Shown: piece by piece, positions 25,224 through 34,914 of the stretch
Numbering within the stretch: the stretch's first letter is position 1
Layout of the letters: each line of letters starts with the position of its first letter
Assembly (NCBI GenBank): GCA_946122785.1
Contig: CAMGYJ010000008.1
Span: 16,641,475 to 16,705,474 of the forward strand
DNA length: 64,000 nucleotides
From: Linum tenue
Lineage: Eukaryota > Streptophyta > Magnoliopsida > Malpighiales > Linaceae
Direction of reading: 5' to 3'
Translations under genes and position numbers: made by a program
The notes under the pieces: generated by a model
Databases searched by the model: none
What the model saw: the letters and a program-made list of their open reading frames with translations, nothing else
What the model was told of the DNA's origin: nothing

Positions 25224-25302
25224 TCGCCAGAACTGTTAATTTTTGCGGGTTCTTTTGCTACCTCATCTGGTCCTCCTTGTTTATAAAGTATTGATTAATA
25301 AA

Positions 25303-25611
25303 GGCTTAATTGCAAGTTTGGTCACCCGAATTGCTTAAAAATTTCAAGTTTGTCACTCGAATTGATTTATTCTATTTATAGTCACTCGAATTAGTTGAAC
25401 AGTCCAAGTTCGGTCACTCTCCGTTAACCTCCGTTAGACTTCGTTAATGATGACCGTTAAGTGATGACGTGGCTAACAGAAAGACACAGTCAGCACATTT
25501 AAACATAAAAAAACGATGACCCGACCCGACCCGCCAACTCAGCCTCACCCGCCCTGTCAGCGAACCAACCCAATTAATTGACCCTAAACCCAAACCCGAG
25601 ACCCAACCCCC
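25303..25611 (+). repeat. MULE left terminal inverted repeat
   Basis: This repeat is 309 bp and pairs with 30483-30791 with ten mismatches counted by eye, about 97% identity. It contains repeated GGTCAC/GTCACTCGAATT words and a C-rich inner edge. It probably serves as promoter and 5' flank of the GRF gene that starts 142 bp further in. Confidence 0.93.
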
Positions 25612-25752
25612 TGAATCTAGCCCCCTTCTATAAGTCCACCCCCTCATAAGTGAATCCCTAACCATCTGTTCTCTTCCTCTTTAATCTGCGCGAGAATCAC
25701 CCCATCCCCATCCACCTCTTCCTTTCCTCCTCCTCCCACTTCACCTCTAACA

Positions 25753-26152
25753 ATGGCGGCTCCCTTCTGTCATTGTGGAGAGCCAACAGATCTGAAGACG
25801 AGCTGGACTGAGGCGAATCCAGGAAGAAGGTTTTATGGATGCAGCAGATATGGGGTAAGGTTCATCCACCTTTGTTTCCTTTTTAATGTTACGATTCGAC
25901 TATTATGCCGCCTTTTTCATCCTTCTATTTTTCCTGTGCGATGGTGTGTAGACAAATGGAGCATGTAACTACTTCAGATGGCTTGACCCAGCCCTTGATG
26001 AGCATATGAGAAATGTGTTGCTAAACTTTCATAGTCGAATTCGGGAGCTAGAGAAGAGGCAAAACAAGAAGGTGTCCAAGTTTGATCGGAAAATGGTGTC
26101 GTTCATCATTTTAGGAGCTATTGTATTTTCTTTGTTTTGGTTAGGAAAGTGA
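25753..26152 (+). CDS. GRF zinc-finger protein with coiled coil and C-terminal membrane anchor, within MULE
   Basis: Exons 25753-25854 and 25952-26152 join in phase 0 (donor GGG|GTAAGG, acceptor GTGTAG|ACA) and encode 100 residues. Residues about 6-45 form a GRF-type zinc finger (CHCGEPT, RRFYGC, CNYFRW), a fold known to bind single-stranded nucleic acid in other proteins. A charged helical stretch follows (RIRELEKRQNKKV). The protein ends with a hydrophobic segment, VSFIILGAIVFSLFWLG, which looks like a tail anchor. Similar small GRF proteins are common and mostly unstudied in plants. The frame has no lesion. Its job in transposition is unknown, but its position equals that of mudrB in MuDR. 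Confidence 0.82.
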
Positions 26153-26258
26153 TAAGTCGTCTGTGTAGTTGTAGTTGTAGGTGTTGTAATCGGTTGATGT
26201 GTAGCTGGTGTAGTCGAGCGATCTATCTAGTTGTTGGCAATGTGTAAGCTAGTATTAT

Positions 26259-26536
26259 TCCATGTAAGGTCACTTGAATTGCTAATCCATTCCATGTATG
26301 ATCATTTGAATTGTTAATTCGAAACATGTTTGGTCACTTGAATTGCTAATCCATTTCATGTTTGGTCACTTGAATTGAGAATTTGTTTCATGTTTGGTCA
26401 CTTGAATTGCTAATCCATTTCATGTTTGGTCACTTGAATTGCTAATTTGGTTCATGTTTGGTCACTTGATTTGCTAAATGGTTTCATATTTGGTCACTGT
26501 AATTGCTAAATGGTTTCATGTTTGGTCACTGACAGG
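26259..26536 (+). repeat. Minisatellite of 32-33 bp between the two MULE genes
   Basis: About eight and a half head-to-tail units share the core CATGTTTGGTCACTTGAATT followed by GCTAATCCATT or variants. The core resembles the outer end of the TIR (AAGTTTGGTCACCCGAATTGC). The array sits just after the GRF gene stop codon, between the 3' ends of the two convergent genes. Confidence 0.9.
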
Positions 26537-26813
26537 TAGGTGAACGAATGGAACAACTAAGGCACGTATTTGTGCAAAAGAACCTTCCAATGTACTGGAA
26601 GATTGATAAACCTGACAGTCATTCATAAAACTTAGTCTTACAAGGTCCAAATGATTATTATAGCCTCGATGCAAGTGTTTTTCCAAAAGAGCAATTCACC
26701 ATAATCTAATAGGCTAGCTAATACGACAAAGCAACATTCAACGTCTACATTTACTAGCCAATTGGAGGCTTCAAAATGGTAATTATCATTTGGACCTAAA
26801 CTTTATCTAATCT

Positions 26814-29800
26814 TCACTCGTGCTCTTGAGTCACTTGGCTTACATTTTGCGATCCTCCACATCCTTCTATGGGCTGCTGTGATGCCTCAATCTGTGGCCT
26901 CCTAGTAGTTCCCTGCGAAGTTAAAGCAAAATTAGAAGATAGTATGACTTGATTAGAAAGCAAAATTGTAAAATTGAATAAATGCTTACATATGGCATGA
27001 GTTGGACAGTGTTGGGCTGACTCAATGGCGCTTTTGCTTCCATCTGTTGTTGCTTCTGTATGGCTGCCAATCTATTTTTTTCCGCTCTTTCGAGCTGTTT
27101 CGCCTTTTTAGCTTCTTCCTTAGCCTGTTCCTTAGCATGTCTCCTTTCCTCCACCTGTTTCTTCCTTTCTTCATTATGGAACAATTTGGTGTGCCCAACT
27201 ACCCCACATGTGGTGCACGCGTACTTCCTTCCTTCCGGCTTTGATGATTCCCTTTCACCCTTCTTTTGTTTCTTCTTCCCCTTCTCATCCTCATCGAGTC
27301 CCTTTCTTCGCTGCTTCTTTGGTCTGCCCCTCTTTTTCGAGTTTGCAACTAGAGGGACTCCACAATCCCCCAACTCAGAAATTGGCCAATACTCCTTGCC
27401 ATTAGTAGGTAAAATGGAGAACTCATATATCTTAGCCGCTGTTTCGCGCAAGTAGCAATCAGCAACATGGTCCTTGATCAGAAGCTTTGCCTTCCTGATT
27501 ACAGTAATGGCATGTGCACACGGAATGTCGGTCAACTCCCAATGTCTACAGGTACATGTCTTCTTCTTCTTCAGATTGACCACAACTTGGTGGTTGTGCC
27601 ACCTCACCTCAAATTGACCGTTCCCGTTACTTTCTGCTGACCACTTCAATGCTTCTTCAGTAGTCTCATCTAGCTCCTTCTCAATCTTCTCAGTGAACAT
27701 AGATGTCCAGCTATCTACCATTTTCCTTCTGTGGGCATATAACACCATCAAGTTTCTTCTAATCCCCTCCCACATACATACAGGACTCATATCCCTCTCT
27801 TCTATAATCACATTGTTCCAGCTCTCCACCAAATTGCTCGTATGAATCTTAGAGTTGCAGAAGGTTTGATAATGTGACCTTGTCCAATGGTAGAATGGCT
27901 TGTCGATCAACCAATCATATGCTGCCTTGTTGTACTCTGATAGGGCTTGCATTTGGTTGTGAAATTCATGAACCGTTTCTGCTCTAACTGCTGCCCAGAA
28001 TAGGTTCTTCTTGTTTTGGGACCCCCCACAAGCACCTTTGAAGTTGGTCCACAAGTGCCTTGCACAATACCTCTTCTCACAGGTTGGGAAGAGTCCATCA
28101 AGAGCTGGCACTAGTCCCTAAAACACCAATAACACACACTTTAAATTCTGGACAGCAGAGAATTGTAAGCACAAAACAAGGAATAAATAAAGAGAAAGCA
28201 TACCTTTTGTTTGTCGGACATGAAAGTCCATCCGGGATTGTCCCTAACCTCCAAGTCACTAGATATGAGCTCCAAGAACCACTCCCAATTCTCTATATTC
28301 TCCACATGCACATGAGCAAAGGCTACTGGGAAGTACTGATCATTTGCATCAATACCCACTGCTGAAAGGAGTTGACCTCCATACTCATGCTTCAAAAAAC
28401 AGCCATCAATAACCAAGACATGCCTGCAACCAGCCCTGAAACCCAGCTTTGAAGCCTGGAAACATACATACATCCGATCAAAGTGTTGATTTCTCTGATC
28501 GATGATCACTGTAGAACCTGGGTTGCTCCTCCTCAATTCCTTGGCGTAGTGGTATAGCCCTCGGAATTGCTCTATAAAACTGCCCCTAACCTTCTCAAGA
28601 CTCAAGAGCAGCCCTTCGAATCCTCCATGCCTTTGAATCCAATACATCTTCATTAAAGTCTTCCTTGCATATCTGTTTGAGCAGCCCCTTGCTCATCTTC
28701 TTGTCTGCTGCCATCTTCCTAGCAAGTTTCTCACCTAGAAACTTGGCAGTTGCAAACTTCACCTTAAATGTCATCCAGCAATCTGTAGAATGTTGTAGCT
28801 TGCACTTCTTGATCTGTACTGCATCTGTGAGAATCATCTTGGAGGCCCATATATACCAATCACATGGATCAGCGCATACTGCTTGCAGCCTCCTCTTGTC
28901 GTTCTTCTTGAAACAAATGGGGCACTTTTCCACAAAGGCATGCTGCTTTATGGCCTCTTTCAACTCGTCGAAACTACTGAATCTTTGTGAAACAGCGAAA
29001 GTAGGGCTCTCCATGTCTCTCTCAGCTTGAAACTCCTCCACCTGGTGACTGTCCTCATCTTTATCTGAGCTACAAATTGTCCTTTGATCGTCTGAGTCGA
29101 CGTCTGAACCCTCTTCTGCCTCTATGATAGTCTTCTTAAACTTCTCAATTTCGTCTTCTTCGGTTTAGAAATCAGCTTCTACATCTGCAGCTACGCTTCT
29201 TTCAAACTGCAGATTGTCAGCTCTGCTAAAGTCCTCCTCCTCTTCACTAGCCTCATAATCACTATCATCTTCTTCCTCATAATCTGCATCATCATCCGAG
29301 TCACGACCAGCAACTTCTTTACCCTTTTTACCCTTGGTGGCACCTCCATCTTCGTCCTCGTCACTGTCCATGACCTCAGCAATGTCTTCCTCGGAGATGG
29401 CATATGGTTCGATGACCCTCGCTTCTTCATTTGCACTTGTTGACATGGCGAGTATATCTTCATCTGACGTGATCTCTGACACAACATAAGTTGAAGGAGA
29501 GCGCGGCTTGTCAATCTTCCCTCCACATGCCTTGTATATGTCAGGCAGATCAAGCGTTGATAACTCATCAATATCTGCATAGTCCCAGTAGACTGTATAC
29601 TTCTCATCCAGAAAATGGTTGCCACCCTTCTTCTTCAATGCTTCTGATAAGTGCACTTCAAACGTGAACTCTCCACTAGAAGCACCTGTTGAAAACAACG
29701 AAAGAGAGAACGAGTGATTAAATGACAAAGCAGTAAAGGGCAGATGCTAAAGTCTAACTTCTTTAACCCAACAACTAGTATTAATAGCCATGAAAATGAC

Positions 29801-29976
29801 ATCTGAACCAATTCACACATGTTGCTGGTTTTGCTATTCCACACAAACCCTATTTTTCAATTAGAAAAAACAACAAACTGTTGTCCTTTACTGCAATAAA
29901 GGCGAGCTGTTTGAGGGATAGTTGACTCACCATATTTCGGTTGGGGCGCATTTGGTGCACGCACATGACCCACCAT
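26814..29976 (-). pseudogene. MULE transposase, four exons, one stop codon and one frameshift
   Basis: Exons are 29976-29931, 29685-28204, 28117-26990 and 26912-26814. All junctions are GT-AG and the phases agree. Restoring the two lesions would give about 917 residues. Order: a short leader (MVGHVRAP); an acidic region rich in D/E; a MuDR-type DNA-binding domain (RFSSFDELKEAIKQHA, CPICFKKN, WYIWASK); the transposase core with VIDGCFLK and MSDKQKG providing catalytic Asp residues and VESWNN downstream; a SWIM zinc finger (CTCRHWELTDIPCAHAI); and a C-terminal knuckle (CTTCGVVGHT) with a Lys/Glu-rich helix. Lesions are a TAA at 29165-29167 and one extra base near 28605. The element may have been active until recently. 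Confidence 0.92.
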
Positions 29977-30482
29977 GGTGAAGGCTGAGCTGGAAAAACT
30001 GACAAGAACTCCACCATCAGTATAAAGAAATGTAAAGTTCCAGCCCCAAAAGATTCCCCTTGCCCCAGGACAGCGACAACTCTTCCTTTACGCGTCGGGT
30101 TATAAAAGCGAAGAAGAGAGAAGAGGAGAGAAGAGGGGAAGCAGGTGAGCGTTACCTTTTAAACAGGAGAGAAAGCTTCTTCTGTCTCCTTCGTCAACCA
30201 CGGCCGGAGAGAAAAGTTGAGCTTCGATTTAGGGCGGCAGCGGCTCCGATTTAGGGTTTCGCGTCGAAGGGGAAAAAACAGCAGCGCGCGATGAAGAAGA
30301 GTCGCGGAGGAGGAAGAACAGACGCGGGAGGGGGAAGGGATTCAGGGCGGCGGCGCGGCGGCCTCCATCCCTTCGACGGCGATTTTCGATGGTGTGCGAT
30401 GGAGAGAGGCGGCGCGGGAGGATGAGAGGACGAAGATGGAGGAAGGGAAATACCCTAATCCATCTGCGATTTACTTTTAAGG

Positions 30483-30791
30483 GGGGGTTGGGTCTCGGGT
30501 TTGGGTTTAGGGTCAATTAATTGGGTTGGTTCGCTGACAGGGCGGGTAAGGCTGAGCTGGCGGGTCGGGTTGGGTCGTCGTTTTTTAATGTTTAAATGTG
30601 CTGACTGTGTCTTTCTGTTAGCCACGTCATCACTTAACGGTCGTCATTAACGAAGTCTAACGGAGGTTAACGGAGAGTGACCGAACTTGGACTGTTCAAC
30701 TAATTCGAGTGACTATAAATGGAATAAATCAATTCGAGTGGCAAACGTGAAATTTTTAAGCAATTCAGGTGACCAAACTTGCAATTAAGCC
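30483..30791 (-). repeat. MULE right terminal inverted repeat
   Basis: This is the inverted partner of 25303-25611. It lies upstream of transposase exon 1 (about 500 bp away) and is likely its promoter. It is followed by the GATTAATAAA duplication. Confidence 0.93.
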
Positions 30792-30801
30792 GATTAATAA
30801 A

Positions 30802-32061
30802 CTAGCTGTATAACGTCTCCATTTTGTTTGGTGTATTGCTTATGATTTATGAATTATTATTGCATGTTTGTTTGGTGTGTGTTTGTATTGAAGGGATATG
30901 TTTTGTGTTCGTTTTTTATTTAATGATTACCTTTAGGCCTCAGAACCATTGGCGGAGCCATGTTGTTAGCCGGAGGGGCTATAGGTTATAGCCCCACTCA
31001 ACTCTTAAAATTGTGTAAATTTAGGCGTAAATTTCACAGCAAATTTGTATAATAAATAGGTGGTAAGACTTTAGCCCCTCCTCTCCCGGTTCAAATCTTT
31101 GAAGGTAAATTATTTTAGCGCTACTCATTCAGATTCCTGACTCCACCACTGCTCATAACGTCTCCATTTTATAATTTTATTACGAACATGTCGCTTCCTT
31201 TTTTTCTCTTACTCCTGTTTTGTTCTTATGTATAAATATTTAACATAGTATATAGGTAGGGTAATGGTCGATCTTTTGCCTTTTCGGTCCATTTGCAATA
31301 ATCAAGTGACGTGATTCACTTAGGGGGTTAGAAGGTAGGTCGAACTCCGACCATAATATAATCCGACAAACACTTCTGAACATGAACATTGTGAGACCTA
31401 CTCATTTCTCAAAGTTTCAAATATCGATCACAAATTTATACTTATTTCAAGTATAACATTCCCCTTTATCAGGTATTGAAGAAAAGTAATTCTTCCAATT
31501 TCGAGTTTGATTTTTTGTCACAAAATTTGTTTTTCTTGCTATAACGATTTTCATACTTTTGGAACCTAACCAGTCAAATAGTTCAAAAAGATTGTTAAAC
31601 ATAAATGTCTTCATAATTGAGTACACAATAATAGTAAGACATTTGAGTACACAATAATAGTTAATCCGTTTTGATGGTTCTGATTCCATTTTCTTGATTT
31701 TTTGCTTTGCTAACTGATTATTTCAATTTGGGTAGAGGAAGTTGAACCAAATATGAATTGTAGTTGGATATATAAGCACATAATTCAGTTAATCAGTCTC
31801 ACATTACCTCAGTCTTGTATTATACTTCCCTGAAATGAAATCATATTAAGTCAAGATTGGAAAAAGTGCAGTGATGAAAAACCTCCATCGACAAAACCAA
31901 GAACACAAGTTTACTTAAAAAGATTGATCATTATAATTGAGAAACGCCCCCTTAACATTAAGATTTAGACAACTTGTACTTTTTCGAACAACACAATATT
32001 GAACATCTCAATTATAAATTCTCAGTCAAATGTTCCGGTTAACCGGCCGGGTCCAAGCTAG
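30802..32061. other. Non-coding flank of copy A; possible small MITE at 30950-31151
   Basis: No gene is seen. At 30950-31151 the sequence runs from CATTGGCGGAGCCA to TGACTCCACCACTG, a weak inverted repeat typical of small non-autonomous elements. The 16-bp string ATAACGTCTCCATTTT occurs on both sides (about 30815 and 31157), so the interval may be an insertion or a local duplication. The span does not align with copy B between 58173 and 58530. Confidence 0.4.
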
Positions 32062-32140
32062 TTAGAAAAATACCATACGAGGTTGTTCGATTACATTCCT
32101 GATTCCTATCATATATCTATCTGGACTGACAACCGAGTCG

Positions 32141-32379
32141 ACGGCTCAAGATAGGATGCATAATCATGGGTTATGCACCCATCAATAACCAAATCTGGAC
32201 CCTTCATTTAGAAAATCCAGATCTAAGGACGGAGAATTAAAATCCATTTTTATTTTCCCTAGCTTTCTTAATTGGCTTATATTTTAGCCACTAAGATATA
32301 AAATAATAGCATAATATATATTATGCCAGAGAAAATAGCTTGTTTTAGAATGGCAAACAAATGATGTTCATTTGTTTAC
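32141..32379. other. Spacer after copy A
   Basis: This is AT-rich sequence between the end of copy A and the 470-bp tandem duplication. No gene or element is recognisable. Confidence 0.6.
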
Positions 32380-33320
32380 TTGATGGCCAAATCCCATGTA
32401 GGTCAGACCCATTCAACTCTTTTATTTTATGGTTAGCGGTTAGCCTATTAGATACCATGCATCAGTTTATTGTTAAATTTTTTATTTTTAACAATAAAAG
32501 GAGTATTATTTTTGCCTTTTCATATATATTTTATCACCACGGAGAAATAAAAGGGAATAAAGAAAAAAATTGACACTCCTAGACCCGTTTAAATCCGCAT
32601 GTTTACGGTAAGTTGGCCCGTTCCACAGAGGAAAGAGAAAAAATTGACACTCCATATTCTACCCTTCCTACAAACGCTCATGGAGCAGGGAATTTGAAAT
32701 GGGGGAAGAGTTTGTTCCAACCTGCTATTATATACTTTTAATTTAAAAGGATATAACAAATGTATTTAGTGTGATTGGTTATGATCCTTGTCTTTTTTTA
32801 AAATGCTCATGGTTCGAATCCCAGCATGTATCTTTTTAATGAATAAAAAAAAAATTGTGAAGACCAAATTCCATGTAGGTCAGGCCCATTCAACTCTTTT
32901 ATTTTATGGTTAACGGTTAGCCCATTAGATACCATGCATTAGTTTATTGTTAAATTTTTTTATTTTTAACAATAAAAAGGAGTATTATTTTTGCCTTTTC
33001 ATATATATTTTATCACCAAGGGAATAAAGAAAAAAAAGTGACACTCCTGGACCCGTTTAAATCCGCATGTGTACGGTAAGTTGGCCCGTTCCACAGAGGA
33101 AAGAGAAAAAATTGACACTCCATATTCTACCCTTCCTACAAACGCTCCTGGAGCAGGGAATTTGAAATGGGGGAAGAGTTTTTTCCAACCTGCTATTATA
33201 TATTTTTAATTTAAAAGGATACAACAAATGTATTTAGTGTGATTGGTTATGATCTTTGTCTTTTTTTAAAATGGTCATGGTTCGAATCCCATCATGTGTC
33301 TTTTTAATGAATAAAAAAAG
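32380..33320 (+). repeat. Two tandem copies of a roughly 470-bp unit, each with a SINE-like 3' end
   Basis: The units 32380-32855 and 32857-33320 share long runs in order (CCATGTAGGTCAG, ATTCAACTCTTTTATTTTAT, GTAAGTTGGCCCGTTCCAC and so on). Each ends in an A-rich tail after AATGAATAAAAAA. The duplication lies exactly between copies A and B of the larger segmental duplication. Confidence 0.88.
32756..32852 (+). repeat. tRNA-derived SINE-like segment, first copy
   Basis: A perfect RNA polymerase III B box, GGTTCGAATCC, lies at 32811-32821. An A-box-like TAGTGTGATTGG precedes it by about 40 bp, and the segment ends in ten A residues. The second copy has its B box at 33279-33289. Boundaries are approximate and I found no clear target duplication. 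Confidence 0.5.
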
Positions 33321-33609
33321 TAATTGTGAAGACCAAAATGTCCTTCCTACTTTCACTCTCGTTGCAGGAAATTTGAAATGGGGCTCCCATTTTTCCCTTC
33401 GGTGTATTATATTATGTGTAGATATGGTGAAATGAGAATATTTTTTTCTTCTCTATTTCGAATTTTGTGGCGAGAGGAAAGAAACAATACGACGATGAAT
33501 TAGACTAGATTGTATTTGTTTGTCAATCTTTAATTAAATGCTAGGGAGTAGGGTATATGTTTGGCTGGCGGTTTCATATTTATATTTTATTTAAAATTAC
33601 TTATATATT

Positions 33610-33731
33610 TTTTTTTAGATAAGGGTGATATAGGTTACATTTTTTGTTATTAGGTACTACTAAATGAATTCAAACCTGTGACCTCCAGGTTCATGACTAG
33701 TGGTTTTACCACTAGACCAACCCCTTGTTCG
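33610..33731 (-). mobile_element. tRNA-derived SINE, minus strand
   Basis: Read on the minus strand it starts CGAACAAGGGGTTGG, carries an A-box-like GGTCTAGTGGTAAAA and a B-box-like AGGTTTGAATTC, and ends in an A-run. A perfect 9-bp duplication, TTATATATT, flanks it (33601-33609 and 33732-33740). Copy A has the single uninterrupted site at 6484-6492. This proves insertion after the duplication. Confidence 0.85.
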
Positions 33732-33740
33732 TTATATATT

Positions 33741-34913
33741 ATAGGAGACCAATCATAAAATCAGAACTTAAATAACATTGATTTTAATATTAAATATTAA
33801 ATTACACGTGTTGTTTAGTTTTGACAAAATATACAACCAAAACTTAAATATAATAATTTTTTATGAATAATAACAAATATAGTAATTAGTCCATGAAATC
33901 AATTTAATCTAATAGCATCATCAACTATGCTGACTAGATTCATGGAATACGCTAATGTGGCGCTTTGTGGTGTTGACTTACCAGTTTGGAATTTTTGTCA
34001 ATTTTATTATAATTAACTTAAACAAAAAAGAAAAGGCACAAAAATAATATTCATTAGGACAATATTAAGATGGGAAATAAATTATCCTTCCTTTTTCTCC
34101 CTTTGTTTTCGTCTTCTTCTACGTCTACTATCATTGATTAAAATCCAAATCGTTGTCACCTCCGGTCTCATAACACATCAGAGTTCAATAAAAGATTTGA
34201 CAAAACTCGACAGTTATCACTCGATTGGATATGATGAAAGAGGAACAACCTACTCTATTCAAGGTGGAAGTTGCGCCGGCAAAACAAAAAACCAAGTTGC
34301 ACAAGCACCCTTCAATCTATATTACCATCTCACTGAATGATTCATAAGTACCCATCAATGAAATCTATGAATTCTTCTCATACCTTCACCTGAATTTAAT
34401 TTCTTCTTTTTGCCATTGCAAGGATTTAGTAGAACAAAGTCATTTGTTTGTATAGATCGATATAAATATGAACACCACATTATTTCTGATGATATTGGAT
34501 ATGAGAATCTTAGAAGAGTCGAAGGGGGTGGAGAGAAAGTCGAGGGAAGTAACGAGGAAATATTAGTGAACAGACCCAATCTAAATATCAATCCCGCTAC
34601 ATAATTTGCAAATCATTAGATGATGGCTCAATTGGGGGGACGAAATGAAAGTTCTAATGCCAGTTCGATTGTGTGGATTTCAATTGAGTTTTATCTGAAA
34701 AGTGAAAGTGATTGCTTGATTGGGTGGAACAAATGGAAGTAGAAGGTGTCAATTAGAAGATAGGGTGGGGTGTCAATTGAGAAGATGGAGTGACATGTTT
34801 TTCATGACTCATGCGAACCGGAATAGATAAAGAACAAAATAGTTTTATTGGATTTTAGAATTTTTGTGCATGTTCATTTAGGCGTGACGATGATGGCGGA
34901 TGTAGAGGGAGGG
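33741..34913. other. Non-coding copy B backbone
   Basis: This region aligns with 6493-7324, 12925-13175 and 16367-16475 of copy A. It holds the empty sites of copia element 1 (34552) and copia element 2 (about 34800). A 68-codon open frame at 34134-34340 is not maintained in copy A and matches no family I know. I treat it as chance or a very old relic. Confidence 0.65.
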
Positions 34914-34914
34914 T

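Larger units (their letters stand above)
25303..30791. mobile_element. Two-gene Mutator-like element (MULE), nearly intact
   Basis: The 5,489-bp element has 309-bp terminal inverted repeats beginning GGCTTAATTGCAAGTTTGGTC and a perfect 10-bp flanking duplication, GATTAATAAA (25293-25302 and 30792-30801). Copy B keeps the empty site near 58165. It encodes a MULE transposase (minus strand) and a small GRF zinc-finger protein (plus strand), each transcribed inward from one TIR and converging on a central minisatellite. This matches the two-gene layout of maize MuDR, though the small gene here is of another family. Confidence 0.94.
6315..32140 (+). repeat. Segmental duplication copy A (SKP1 unit), expanded by transposons
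   Basis: Sequence outside the inserted elements aligns in the same order and orientation with copy B. Block pairs (A / B) are 6315-7324 / 33427-34556; 12920-13175 / 34556-34800; 16367-16631 / 34803-34913 plus 36248-36430; 22364-22654 / 36431-36716; 22655-23995 / 55721-58110; 25234-25302 / 58110-58172; and 32062-32140 / 59356-59430. Between the blocks, copy A carries two copia elements, LINE-B, a Pack-MULE and a MULE. The span 30802-32060 does not align clearly with copy B. Confidence 0.88.

Noticed and set aside
26259..26536. CRISPR-like array
   Set aside because: Units are continuous with no unique spacers of constant length, and the setting is a plant transposon. It is a minisatellite.
30229..30516. 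95-codon minus-strand ORF near the MULE right TIR
   Set aside because: Arg/Pro-rich frame in GC-rich leader DNA overlapping the TIR; no family. The transposase start at 29976 with proper splicing explains the locus better.
34134..34604. Possible degraded gene in the duplication backbone
   Set aside because: The frame is not kept in copy A (about 6950-7330) and matches no family I can recall.
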